A model generated the notes under the pieces. It had not been told where the DNA came from, ran no database searches, and saw nothing but the letters and a program-made list of their open reading frames with translations. The position numbers were made by a program, and so were the translations under genes. From Clostridia bacterium (GTDB lineage: Bacteria; Bacillota; Clostridia; Christensenellales; Aristaeellaceae): a DNA stretch of 62,518 nt. Positions 1 to 7,976 of this stretch are shown here, in pieces; within the stretch, counting starts at the first letter, position 1; every line of letters begins with the position of its first letter. The DNA lies in the NCBI GenBank assembly GCA_017410455.1, contig JAFQQT010000057.1, positions 1-62,518 of the forward strand, given 5' to 3'.

Positions 1-375
1 ATGCTGCGCAGCGTCCTGCCTGGCCTGCTGCCGGCGAGGCTGGCGGAGATCTTCCCACGCCTGTGCGGCTTGGATGGCGACAAGGTCTGCGCGCAGATCA
101 CCCGTGAGGAGAGGGAGACCCTGGCCCGGATGATGCAGGCGCTGCCGATCCCGCTGAAGAAGCTGGCGCCCATCGAGGAGGCCATCGTGACCCGCGGCGG
201 CGTGAGCGTGAAGGAGATCGACCCCAGCACCATGCAGAGCAAGCTCGTGGAGGGCCTGTACTTCGCGGGCGAGGTGATCGACGTGGACGCCCACACCGGC
301 GGCTACAACCTGCAGATCGCATGGTCGACCGGCGCGCTTGCGGGTATCTGCGCCGCAGAAGAACCCCTGATGTAA
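1..375 (+). CDS. HI0933-family FAD/NAD(P)-dependent flavoprotein, C-terminal part
   Basis: The visible 124 residues are the C-terminal end of a HI0933/BaiN-type flavoprotein oxidoreductase. The closing segment carries GLYFAGEVIDVDAHTGGYNLQ followed by an AWSTGALAG stretch, which is the FAD-contacting end of the family. Family members are about 400 residues, so most of the protein lies before the window and the ATG at base 1 is probably internal. The substrate is not evident; family members are predicted oxidoreductases, one of which (BaiN) takes part in bile-acid dehydroxylation. The gene is followed by a palindrome-rich gap and then convergent ABC genes. Confidence 0.85.
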   Translation: MLRSVLPGLLPARLAEIFPRLCGLDGDKVCAQITREERETLARMMQALPIPLKKLAPIEEAIVTRGGVSVKEIDPSTMQSKLVEGLYFAGEVIDVDAHTGGYNLQIAWSTGALAGICAAEEPLM

Positions 376-717
376 AGTCCCCTACGGGGACAGTCTGCGC
401 CGCAGACAGGGGCCCCCACGCGCGCCTGGGGTCAAAGGGGCAACGCCCCTTGAGCCGCACGTCCGGCCACTATGAGCGCGGCTCGCCCTCTGCGAGCCGT
501 GCCCGCGCGGGGCGCCCGTCGCGCCCCGTGCGCCGGTCAACCATGCCCATGCTCCACGCGCGCACAGCACCAAGGGAACCCAAATACCCAAATCGCGAGA
601 ATGGGTTTCGAAAGGGACGAAGTCCCTTCGCAGGATCCAAGGGCAGCGCCCTTGGCAGGGTGCAGGGGCAGCGCCCCTGGCAGAGCGCAAGGGAAGTGCC
701 CCTGGCCGCCGGAAGCC
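376..717. repeat. Palindrome-rich intergenic repeat region
   Basis: No gene is supported in these 342 bases. The stretch holds a series of short GC-rich inverted repeats with the same plan: AAGGGACGAAGTCCCTT near 607, AAGGGCAGCGCCCTT near 640 and AGGGGCAGCGCCCCT near 662, plus AGGGGCAACGCCCCT near 436. Bases about 476-547, read on the minus strand, resemble the repeats at 29413-29546 and 29631-29764 (shared CGCGCGGGCACGGCTCGC core). The region lies between convergent genes and may serve as a transcription end, but no clear T-tract terminator was found. Short open frames here have no ribosome site and no recognisable protein. Confidence 0.7.
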
Positions 718-2475
718 TTACGCCCCGAACTGCGCGTTGTACAGCGTGGCATAGAACCCGCCCTTTGCCAGCAGCGCATCGTGGTTGCCCTGCTCGACGA
801 TGTGGCCGTCCCGCATGACGAGGATCACGTCAGCCTTGCGGATGGTGGACAGGCGGTGGGCGACGATGAAGGACGTGCGGCCCTGCATCATCTTCGCAAA
901 GGCGGACTGGATGCGCAGCTCCGTGCGGGTGTCGATGGAGGAGGTGGCCTCGTCCAGGATCAGCATGGGCGGCAGGGTCAGCATCACCCGGGCGATGCAC
1001 AGCAGCTGCTTCTGCCCCTGGGAGAGGTTGCCGCCGTTTTCGGTGACGGGGGTGTCATAGCCCTGGGGCAGGCGGCGGATGAAGGAGTGGGCGTGGGCTG
1101 CCTTTGCGGCGGCGATGATCTCCCCGTCGGTGGCGTCCGGGTTGCCGTAGGCGATGTTCTCGCGGATGGTGCCGGCCTTGAGCCAGGTGTCCTGCAGCAC
1201 CATGCCGATGTTGCGGCGCAGCTCGCGGCGGCGGATATCGCGGATGTCCGTGCCGTCCACGGAGATAGAGCCGCCGTTCACGTCGTAGAAGCGCATCAGC
1301 AGGTTGATCAGCGTGGTCTTGCCGCAGCCGGTGGGGCCCACGATGGCGATGCGCTGGCCGGGCGCGACATTCAGGGTGAGGCCGTCGATCAGCGGACGGT
1401 CGGGGACATAGCGGAAGCTGACGTTCTCCAGGGACACATGGCCCTTCGCGGCGAGGCCGGCGGCATTTTCCGCGTCGGCGGGGCGGTCCTGTTCGGCCAG
1501 CAGGTCAAAGATGCGGCGGATGCAGGCCAGGGCGTTTTGCAGCTCGGTCACCACGCCGGAGATCTCGTTGAAGGGTTTGGCGTACTGGCTGGCGTAGGAC
1601 AGGAACTTGCTCATGCCGCCCACGGTCATCACCGGGTTGGAACCGATGGCCAGCAGCGCACACACGAAGGCCACGGCGGCGTAGATGATGTTGTTCACCA
1701 GGCGGGTGGAGGGGTTCACCAGGGAGGAGAAGAAGGTGGCGTTCAGGGCCACCTTGCTCAGGCGGCCGTTGATCTCGTCGAACTCGGCCAGGCTCTCGTC
1801 CTCATGACCGAAGGCCTGGATCACTTTTGAACCCTCGATCATTTCGTTGATGAGGGCGGTCTGCTCGCCGCGCACCTTCGACTGGGCGGTGAAGTACTTG
1901 TGGGTGTTCCTGGCAATGAAGGCCGCCACGAACATGGAAAGGGGCGTCAGGACAACCACCAGCAGGGCAATATAGACGTTCAGCGCCAGCATGATGCCCA
2001 GGGTACCCGCGATGGCCACCACGCCGGTGAACAGCTGGGTGAAGCCCATCAGCAAGCCGTCGGAGAAGGCGTCCACGTCGGCAATGACGCGGCTGACCAG
2101 ATCGCCCGTGGGGTGCCTGTCCAGATAGGAAAGGGGCAGACGCTGGATTTTCGCGCTCACCTCGTTGCGGATGTCCCGGCTGACGCAGTAGGCGATGCGG
2201 TTGTTGCTGGTGGCCAGCACCTGCTGGGCGACGGCGGAGACGAGGGTGATGGCGGCAATCCACAGGGCGTTATGCAGGATGCCGGTGAAGTCCACCTGGC
2301 CGACGCCGATCATGCAGTCGATGGCGTTGCCGGAGAAGATAGGGATCAGCAGGGCTGCCGCGGCGGTGATGGCCGCGCAGATGAGGGACAGCAGCGCCTG
2401 CAGCCGGTAGGGCTGCAAATAGGGGAAAACCAGCTTCAGGGCCGCCAGATCAAGGGCGTTCTTCTGCTTGCTCAT
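718..2475 (-). CDS. ABC exporter, fused permease/ATPase subunit (consensus-site partner)
   Basis: A 585-residue half-transporter with an N-terminal six-helix exporter domain (residues about 15-320) and a C-terminal ATPase. The ATPase carries Walker A GPTGCGKTT, a signature motif written LSQGQKQ, Walker B LILDEATSSID with the catalytic Glu, and the H-loop histidine in IVAHRLSTI. It probably pairs with the upstream gene as a heterodimeric exporter in the cytoplasmic membrane; the cargo (drug, lipid or peptide) is unknown. The start at 2475 is chosen because its ATG overlaps the stop of the upstream gene (ATGA), a normal coupling arrangement. A longer frame reaching 2544 would only read through the repeat in the upstream gene. 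Confidence 0.9.
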   Translation of the reverse strand: MSKQKNALDLAALKLVFPYLQPYRLQALLSLICAAITAAAALLIPIFSGNAIDCMIGVGQVDFTGILHNALWIAAITLVSAVAQQVLATSNNRIAYCVSRDIRNEVSAKIQRLPLSYLDRHPTGDLVSRVIADVDAFSDGLLMGFTQLFTGVVAIAGTLGIMLALNVYIALLVVVLTPLSMFVAAFIARNTHKYFTAQSKVRGEQTALINEMIEGSKVIQAFGHEDESLAEFDEINGRLSKVALNATFFSSLVNPSTRLVNNIIYAAVAFVCALLAIGSNPVMTVGGMSKFLSYASQYAKPFNEISGVVTELQNALACIRRIFDLLAEQDRPADAENAAGLAAKGHVSLENVSFRYVPDRPLIDGLTLNVAPGQRIAIVGPTGCGKTTLINLLMRFYDVNGGSISVDGTDIRDIRRRELRRNIGMVLQDTWLKAGTIRENIAYGNPDATDGEIIAAAKAAHAHSFIRRLPQGYDTPVTENGGNLSQGQKQLLCIARVMLTLPPMLILDEATSSIDTRTELRIQSAFAKMMQGRTSFIVAHRLSTIRKADVILVMRDGHIVEQGNHDALLAKGGFYATLYNAQFGA

Positions 2476-4328
2476 GCCTGCACCCCCTCTTCGGCCATCC
2501 CCGCCGCAGGGGCGGTGCTGGCTACGCTCGGCGATTGCAAGCAATCGCTCTCGCTAGTCGGGGGCTGTGCCCCCTCCCTCCGGAATTGGGATTCGTGAAT
2601 CTCGCGGTACACATCACAGCTTGCCATCAGCTCGTCGTGGGTGCCGCAGCCTGCCAGCTCGCCGTCGTCCATGACGAGGATCTGGTCGGCGTGGCGGATG
2701 GAGGAGGTGCGCTGGGAGACGATGAAGGTGGTGGTGCCTGCGGGCAGTTGCCGCAGGGCGCTGCGCAGGGCTGCGTCGGTGGCGTAGTCCAGGGCGGAGG
2801 CGCTGTCGTCCAGGATGAGGATCTCCGGTTCGCTCACCAGTGCGCGGGCGATGGTCAGGCGCTGCTTTTGTCCGCCGGAGAGGTTGCGGCCGCCCTGCTC
2901 CACGGGTTCATCCAGCCCGCCGGGCTTCTGGCGGACGAACTCCGCCGCCTGGGCGGTCTCCAGGCAGGCCCAGAGGAAGTCGTCGGTCACCTGGTCAGCG
3001 GTTTTTTCGCCTGCCGCCAGGCCGTAAAGCAGATTGCTGCGGATGGTGCCCTTGAACAGCTGCGCCTTCTGCGGCACGATGGCGATACGGTCGCGCAGCT
3101 CCTCATGGGGCCAGTCGGTGATGGGGCGGCCCATGAGGGACACGCGGCCCTTGGTGGCGTCATAGAAGCGGGGGATCAGGTTGACCACGGTGGATTTGCC
3201 GCTGCCGGTGCCGCCGATGACGCCGATTGTTGATCCGCGCAGGGCGCAGAAGGAGACGCCGGTGATGCTCTCGTCGCCCGCGCCCTTGTAGGTCAGGGAC
3301 ACATGGTCAAAGCGCACGGCCTCGGTTGCGGAGTCGGGCAGCGCGGCCTTCTCCGGGTACACCATGGAGGTTTCGGTGTCCAGCACTGCGGCGCAGCGGC
3401 CCAGGCTGGTGTACGCCTTCGTCAGCAGCACGATCAGGTTGGCCAGCTTCACCAGTTCGACGAGGATCTGGCTCATGTAGTTCAGCAGCGCCACCACGTC
3501 GCCGGAGGCCAGGTCGCCCAGGCGCACCTTGTCGCCGCCGGTGTACAGCAGGGCGATGATGCCCAGGTTGATCACCGCATAGGTCAGCGGATTGGTCAGC
3601 GCGGCGATGCGGCCCACCTTCAGCTGCGCGGCGGTCAGTTCGCCGTTGGCGGCGGCGAAGCGCTCCGCCTCGGCCTCCTCGCGGCCAAAGGCACGCACCA
3701 CGCGCACGCCGGTCAGATTCTCGCGGGTCGCGCCGGTGACGGCGTCCAGCCGCTGCTGCACCTTCCTGTACAGGGGGCTGGTCACCTTCATCACGCCAAA
3801 GACGATCACCGACAGCACGGGGATCGTCACCACGAACACCCACGCCGCCTCCATATCAATGGTGAAGGCGGCGATCATCGCGCCGATGACGATGAAGGGG
3901 CTGCGCAGGAACAGGCGCAGGAACATGTTCACGCCATTCTGCACCTGGTTCACGTCCGCCGTCATGCGGGTGATGAGGGTCGATGCGCCGATGCTGTCCA
4001 GCTCCGTGTGGGAGAGGGTCTGGATATGGCCCATCAGGTGATGGCGAAGCTGGGTGGAGGTGCCGATGGCGGCGCGGGCGGCGAAGTACTGCGCGGTAAA
4101 CGAGCAGGCAAGGCCAATCAGCGCCATCAGCACCAGCAGGCCGCACTGGCCCAGGATCCAGGGCACACGGGCGGCCTCGTCCGCAAATTCGCCGCAGATG
4201 CCCGTGTTGATGATGCGCGCCACGATCAGCGGCACCCGCAGGTCGAAGAAGGCCTCCAGCATCTTGAACAGCGGCGCCAGGATGCTCTCGGCCCGGTACT
4301 TTTTCAGGTAGGAAAACAGGTACTTCAA
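2472..4328 (-). CDS. ABC exporter, fused permease/ATPase subunit (degenerate-site partner)
   Basis: A 618-residue half-transporter with an N-terminal transmembrane exporter domain and a C-terminal ATPase (Walker A GGTGSGKST, signature LSGGQKQ). The Walker B region reads LILDDSASALD, so the catalytic Glu is Asp, and the H-loop reads IVSQRTSSI with Gln in place of His. These are the usual marks of the degenerate site in heterodimeric exporters and fit pairing with the downstream gene. The last ~35 residues after HESQFRR are odd: they are encoded by a palindromic repeat (2491-2574) and contain SDCLQSPSVAST, which also occurs in the unrelated protein at 54898-55995. The start has AGGAGG-like GGAGGACATCCCC spacing. 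Confidence 0.9.
   Translation of the reverse strand: MKYLFSYLKKYRAESILAPLFKMLEAFFDLRVPLIVARIINTGICGEFADEAARVPWILGQCGLLVLMALIGLACSFTAQYFAARAAIGTSTQLRHHLMGHIQTLSHTELDSIGASTLITRMTADVNQVQNGVNMFLRLFLRSPFIVIGAMIAAFTIDMEAAWVFVVTIPVLSVIVFGVMKVTSPLYRKVQQRLDAVTGATRENLTGVRVVRAFGREEAEAERFAAANGELTAAQLKVGRIAALTNPLTYAVINLGIIALLYTGGDKVRLGDLASGDVVALLNYMSQILVELVKLANLIVLLTKAYTSLGRCAAVLDTETSMVYPEKAALPDSATEAVRFDHVSLTYKGAGDESITGVSFCALRGSTIGVIGGTGSGKSTVVNLIPRFYDATKGRVSLMGRPITDWPHEELRDRIAIVPQKAQLFKGTIRSNLLYGLAAGEKTADQVTDDFLWACLETAQAAEFVRQKPGGLDEPVEQGGRNLSGGQKQRLTIARALVSEPEILILDDSASALDYATDAALRSALRQLPAGTTTFIVSQRTSSIRHADQILVMDDGELAGCGTHDELMASCDVYREIHESQFRREGAQPPTSESDCLQSPSVASTAPAAGMAEEGVQA
2491..2574 (-). repeat. Palindromic element forming the C-terminal tail of an ABC exporter
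   Basis: This stretch contains the perfect palindrome GCGATTGCAAGCAATCGC (2531-2548), a flanking hairpin GGGGGC-TGT-GCCCCC (2559-2573) and a third weak hairpin near 2500-2515. The same arrangement is found at 55491-55672. It is translated in frame as PTSESDCLQSPSVASTAP at the end of the exporter gene on the minus strand. Confidence 0.8.
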
Positions 4329-4454
4329 GGGGATGTCCTCCTGTGGATTGATACCGTATCAGTATAGCGCAAAAGAGACGATTTGGGAAGTGAGACATGA
4401 ATAAAGTCCCCGCAGTTATTGCAGGGACAAAGAGCCTTGTATCATATGTGGCAA

Positions 4455-4667
4455 TCAACGATTGACGTCGGGGTTATCGGTTCTGCAGAGTATGTAGTCG
4501 ATGCTGACATCGAAGAAATCTGCCAGACGAACGAGTGTCTCAGTTGGCGGGACGCGCTCGTTGTTTTCATACTTGGATAATAACGCCTGTTCAATTCCTG
4601 TTTGCATCTGCAGAGCCACCTGCGTGAGCTTCTTGCTTTTGCGTAATTGCCTGAGCCGATTATCCAT
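4455..4667 (-). CDS. XRE-family helix-turn-helix repressor, small
   Basis: A 70-residue protein that is essentially one Cro/C1-type helix-turn-helix domain: NRLRQLRKSKKLTQVALQ, then LLSKYENNERVPP and LADFFDVSIDYIL. It likely binds DNA as a dimer and represses its own divergent intergenic region. The start at 4667 (MDNRL) is preferred because GGGTGA lies just upstream, while the ATG at 4685 has no ribosome site and lies inside an operator-like palindrome. The divergent neighbour at 4765 encodes a small membrane protein, probably its regulatory target. An overlapping frame at 4442-4675 is a shadow. Confidence 0.85.
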   Translation of the reverse strand: MDNRLRQLRKSKKLTQVALQMQTGIEQALLSKYENNERVPPTETLVRLADFFDVSIDYILCRTDNPDVNR

Positions 4668-4678
4668 AAAATCACCCG

Positions 4679-4693
4679 ATGACATTATGTCAT
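4679..4693. promoter_or_regulatory. Operator-like palindrome O1 (ATGAC-N5-GTCAT)
   Basis: Perfect 5-bp arms ATGAC/GTCAT with a 5-base centre, just upstream of the repressor start at 4667. The identical motif recurs at 4711-4725 with centres 32 bp apart, about three helical turns. Likely a binding site for the adjacent XRE protein (inference). Confidence 0.6.
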
Positions 4694-4701
4694 AATTCTA
4701 C

Positions 4702-4730
4702 TTGACAAATATGACAAGTAGTCATATAAT
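4702..4730 (+). promoter_or_regulatory. Sigma-A promoter for the small membrane protein gene
   Basis: Consensus -35 TTGACA (4702-4707), a 17-base spacer and consensus -10 TATAAT (4725-4730). The operator-like palindrome O2 fills the spacer and touches the -10, so a bound repressor would block it. On the minus strand TTGTCA (4717-4712), a 17-base spacer and TATGAC could serve the repressor gene. Confidence 0.8.
4711..4725. promoter_or_regulatory. Operator-like palindrome O2 (ATGAC-N5-GTCAT)
   Basis: Second copy of the ATGAC-N5-GTCAT palindrome, lying between the -35 and -10 of the rightward promoter. Its placement suggests direct repression by the divergent XRE protein. Confidence 0.6.
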
Positions 4731-4764
4731 GGAGCTGCACATTAGCAAACATGGAGGTGCTACA

Positions 4765-4965
4765 ATGGAGAAGAGAGGTAATGTGTGGATTTGGTTCGGA
4801 ATTATCTGTTTGATCATTCTTTTTCTCATAGGGAGTTCGCAGGAGAGCGAATATGAACAGGCTGGTAATTCTTTCAGCACATGGGTGAATACGGATCCCA
4901 ACGACTGGACTGATACACAGAGAGAATACTACAACAATTTCCGGGATTGGGCGGACAATAACTGA
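4765..4965 (+). CDS. Small single-pass membrane protein, XRE-controlled
   Basis: A 66-residue protein with one strongly hydrophobic segment near the N-terminus (residues about 7-23, WIWFGIICLIILFLIG) and a polar, acidic, tryptophan-rich tail (NDWTDTQREYYNNFRDW). The start at 4765 has GGAGGTGCTACA directly upstream; an earlier in-frame TTG at 4702 is the promoter -35 and is rejected. It has its own consensus promoter overlapped by two palindromes and lies divergent from an XRE repressor, so expression is probably tightly controlled. The size and layout resemble a regulator/small-toxin or stress-peptide pair, but no family was recognised. Confidence 0.7.
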   Translation: MEKRGNVWIWFGIICLIILFLIGSSQESEYEQAGNSFSTWVNTDPNDWTDTQREYYNNFRDWADNN

Positions 4966-4993
4966 GTGAATCAGCTGAGCTGTCGGATGTGTC

Positions 4994-5055
4994 ATTCTCA
5001 ATAAGCGGTTTCCCCAGCATACACGGAGGCGATGGCCTCCTTTTTTATTGAGAAT
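4994..5055 (+). terminator. Intrinsic terminator nested in an 11-bp outer inverted repeat
   Basis: Inner stem GGAGGC (5025-5030) pairs with GCCTCC (5035-5040) and is followed by six T. Around it ATTCTCAATAA (4994-5004) is perfectly complementary to TTATTGAGAAT (5045-5055), which overlaps the T-tract. The inner hairpin ends the gene at 4765; the outer arm could fold with or compete against the terminator. Confidence 0.7.
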
Positions 5056-5145
5056 CATAATCATCTATTTCTGCAGAATCGTGGAAGAATCAGAAGCCTC
5101 GTTGCGTTATGTCAGGTAGAAACACATTTATCAGGAGGCAATCCT

Positions 5146-6030
5146 ATGAAAATGCTCATCGCGTTGCTGTTGTTGCTGACCCTTCCCCTGTCCTCCGCCC
5201 AGGCCACCATCCTGCCCGCCGCGGGCGTGGACGAGGGGTTTGCCGCCAGGACGGGCATCGCCTGCACCCCCGCCGTGATCCTCTGCGAGAACCTGAGCGT
5301 CTACGACGCCCGGGGCGATCAGGGCGGCAAAAAGGTGGACACCCTGCATTATTCCGGCCAGACCATCCCCGTCATCGAGAGCTGGGACGGCTATGCCCTC
5401 ATTTACTATGCTGACGGCACGAAAACCGGCTGGGTACACAGCGAGTACCTGCTCTTTGACCCGGCGTGGTATGTCTGCGATCAGGGCACGCCGGTGTATG
5501 CCTACCCGGATACCATGGCGCCCCGCGTGGGCTACCTCGCCACGGGCACGGAGGCGCCCATCATCACCGAATATGACGATGGCCGCAAGGAGTGGGTGTG
5601 CGTCAGCCTGCGCGGCGCGTCGGGCTGGATCCGCAAGACCGCCAGGGACACGGAGGCTCAGACCCGGTTCCACCCGACGATGCTGGCTGAGATTGAGTCT
5701 GCCGTGCTGACCTGGCGGGGCGAGGCCATCTTCTCCAATGTACAGGAGCGCATGGCGACGCTTTCCACCCTCCTGACCCATGCCAGCGACCTGGGTGCGG
5801 AGGTCTCCGGCTGCCCCTTTGAAGCGACGCTGAAACTGTACCTGAAGGACGGCCGGGTGATCACCATCGGCGTGGCCACGGACTCCTGCTGCATCTACCG
5901 CGTGGATGGCCGGGACTACGAGTACGCCCTCGACATGGTTTCCTGGGATGGCAGCATGGACAACACCGTGCTGCTGGAGGTCTTCGACCTGAACAGCTGG
6001 GAGGATCTGCTCCTGCCGGCGAACGGGTGA
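5146..6030 (+). CDS. Secreted SH3b-domain protein
   Basis: A 294-residue protein with a signal peptide (KMLIALLLLLTLPLSSAQA) and two bacterial SH3-like segments: about residues 40-110 (ILCENLSVYDARG, then GTKTGWVHSEYLL) and 112-165 (GTPVYAYPD, then GASGWIRK). The C-terminal ~130 residues are not recognised. SH3b domains typically bind cell-wall peptidoglycan, so a cell-surface or wall-associated role is likely. The start is set by AGGAGG at 5133-5138; the frame extends upstream to 5032 without a ribosome site. The next gene encodes a similar protein, but an imperfect palindrome lies between, so co-transcription is uncertain. Confidence 0.75.
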   Translation: MKMLIALLLLLTLPLSSAQATILPAAGVDEGFAARTGIACTPAVILCENLSVYDARGDQGGKKVDTLHYSGQTIPVIESWDGYALIYYADGTKTGWVHSEYLLFDPAWYVCDQGTPVYAYPDTMAPRVGYLATGTEAPIITEYDDGRKEWVCVSLRGASGWIRKTARDTEAQTRFHPTMLAEIESAVLTWRGEAIFSNVQERMATLSTLLTHASDLGAEVSGCPFEATLKLYLKDGRVITIGVATDSCCIYRVDGRDYEYALDMVSWDGSMDNTVLLEVFDLNSWEDLLLPANG

Positions 6031-6031
6031 A

Positions 6032-6072
6032 CTCCCTCCGTCACCGCGGCGACACCTCCCACGGAGAGGGAG
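6032..6072. repeat. Imperfect palindrome CTCCCTC...GAGGGAG
   Basis: CTCCCTC (6032-6038) pairs with GAGGGAG (6066-6072), with a CCGCGG centre between. Elements of this type are widely dispersed between genes in gut Clostridia (general knowledge). No T-tract follows, so it is not called a terminator. Confidence 0.5.
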
Positions 6073-6129
6073 GCTGATCAGCGAAGGTTCTGCAGATTCT
6101 TAATTTTAATTTGGCTTGGAGGGGCGGAT

Positions 6130-7806
6130 ATGCGTAGGTTGCTGCTTGTTCTGCTGCTGTGCCTGCTGCCGGTGATGGCGCTGGCGGAGGAAGTCCCTGA
6201 TGGGGTGATGGCGCTGATTGACGAGTACTACGGTCAGCGGCTGCCGGTGGAGTTTGCGGAGGTCAAGTTGTCGGATGGCCGCCGGGTGGGCATCGCCATT
6301 GCGGAGAACCGCAATGCCTTTCAGGTGGAGAACCGCGGCGACGGGTGGACGATCATCGGACAGGACTATGTGATGGACGAGCTGTACCCGGCTTATCCGG
6401 AAGTCGCCGCACAGGACGGGCAGAGCGTTTGCATCGCCCAGAAGGACAACACGGTCACCCTCACCTACCGCTATGACGGGGAGCGCTTCCGCCTGGCGGC
6501 GTGGGTCATTCCCGGTTATCTGCCTGTGACGGTGGAAGGCGATGTGCTGACCTACGATACGGGCAGAACCCCCTTCACCACCGTCGTCCCCGGCGGTGTG
6601 ACCGACTGGCCCTACTGGGCGGAGGATCTGCCTCTCAGTCCGCAGGAAGCGATGGATCGCGCCGCCATCAGCGAGCAGAACGCCGCGGAGATGTTCCCCG
6701 GCTACACGCTGCGGGACTATCAGGCCTTCAATGACGGCGCCGAGGCCGATGTGGTTTATTCCCGCATCAGCAATGGTGTGCTGCTCATCAGGCGCGTGAA
6801 GCTGCAGGCCGGTCTCGACCCCGTGGTGACGGATGCGATGCCCGTGGCCCTGTCGGAGAGCCTGCTGGCCCGGCTGGAAACCGAGCCCTTCGACGACCTG
6901 ATCTGGTGCTGGACGGGCGGGGATACCTTCCTCACCCAGGTTGCCTTTGACCTGTCCCAATACCCCCTGCCCGAGGGCGCGGTCATCCTGCAAAACCGCA
7001 TCGAGACCCACAGCCTCGTTGTGCTGGCGAGGGTGGAGGGCGTGAAGTACCTCTATGTATTCGAAAATGGCCCGGCTTACGTCAGCCAGCCGCTGCCGGA
7101 GGATGCGGGCATCGACTTCTTCCACGCGGGCAGCGGCGACCTTGAATTCGAGTGGGCGCAGCAGAATATGAGCGCTTCCTTCACCCGCCGGGAGGATGGC
7201 CGGTGGCTGCTTTCCTGGTGCACCTGTTATGGCCCGTCGATGGATATCCACTTTTCTGCCAATGCCTTTGGCATCCGTCTGCATGACGCCGGCGCTGACG
7301 GGGAGGACGTTTTCCGTGTGGGCACCATGGCAAGCACCGACCTGTTTACGATCAACCTCAGTGAACTGAACGGCGCAACCCCCGAGCTGGATCAGTCCGG
7401 CTGGGCCGTGGTCAGCAACCCCGACCCGGCAGACCGCCTGCACCTGCGGGACAGGGCCGGCAAATCGGGCAACTCCCTGGGCAAGTTCTACAACGGCACC
7501 CCCGTGCTGGTGCTGGAACGTAAGGGCGACTGGACGCGGGTTCAGATCGGCTTCGGCGCCACCGCCCGCACCGGCTGGATGATGACCAAGTACCTCACCT
7601 TCGGCGCGGACATGGACACAGTCGCCGACGCCTTCCCGGAGCTGATCTTCCGCGAGGAATACGAGGCGCAGGGAACCCAGCTGGGCTACGATTACTGGGT
7701 CGTGGGCGTGGAGGAGGAAGGCCGCACCAAGCAGTACATCCTTCTGGGCAGCGATGGTATGGTGATGTATGTGGACCAGGCTTGGCTCTGGGGCGGAAAC
7801 GGGTAA
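6130..7806 (+). CDS. Secreted SH3b-domain protein, large
   Basis: A 558-residue protein starting with a signal peptide (MRRLLLVLLLCLLPVMALA, cleavage after ALA likely). The middle ~400 residues have no recognised domain. Near residues 430-495 an SH3b-like domain is visible: RLHLRDRAGKSGNSLGKFYN, then TPVLVLERKGDWTRVQIG and TGWMMTKYLTFG, matching the usual LR-G-x-L-F-G-x-V-W-GW pattern. Probably secreted and wall-bound. The start has TTGGAGGGGCGGAT upstream. A strong terminator follows at 7835-7873. Similar general design to the gene at 5146. Confidence 0.75.
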   Translation: MRRLLLVLLLCLLPVMALAEEVPDGVMALIDEYYGQRLPVEFAEVKLSDGRRVGIAIAENRNAFQVENRGDGWTIIGQDYVMDELYPAYPEVAAQDGQSVCIAQKDNTVTLTYRYDGERFRLAAWVIPGYLPVTVEGDVLTYDTGRTPFTTVVPGGVTDWPYWAEDLPLSPQEAMDRAAISEQNAAEMFPGYTLRDYQAFNDGAEADVVYSRISNGVLLIRRVKLQAGLDPVVTDAMPVALSESLLARLETEPFDDLIWCWTGGDTFLTQVAFDLSQYPLPEGAVILQNRIETHSLVVLARVEGVKYLYVFENGPAYVSQPLPEDAGIDFFHAGSGDLEFEWAQQNMSASFTRREDGRWLLSWCTCYGPSMDIHFSANAFGIRLHDAGADGEDVFRVGTMASTDLFTINLSELNGATPELDQSGWAVVSNPDPADRLHLRDRAGKSGNSLGKFYNGTPVLVLERKGDWTRVQIGFGATARTGWMMTKYLTFGADMDTVADAFPELIFREEYEAQGTQLGYDYWVVGVEEEGRTKQYILLGSDGMVMYVDQAWLWGGNG

Positions 7807-7834
7807 ATCATCCCTGCATTTTCAAACGTATAGG

Positions 7835-7873
7835 AACCGCGCAGGCCGGAGGAAACTCCGGGGCGCGGTTTTT
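7835..7873 (+). terminator. Intrinsic terminator
   Basis: AACCGCGC (7835-7842) pairs with GCGCGGTT (7863-7870); inside, CCGGAG-GAAA-CTCCGG forms a GNRA-capped hairpin; five T follow. It ends the SH3b gene at 6130-7806. Confidence 0.85.
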
Positions 7874-7976
7874 CATATGCGAACAATAAAAATTTTGCAA
7901 TTTCTTTGGGAAAGGCAGGACAAAAAAAAAAAAAACGAATATAGAAGAAAATCAGAAATTGTCAGGAGGTATCCCC

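Noticed and set aside
472-1830. Long plus-strand frame over the ABC exporter gene
   Set aside because: Antisense to a clear ABC ATPase and made of repetitive Gly/Asp/Val-rich sequence; no protein family.
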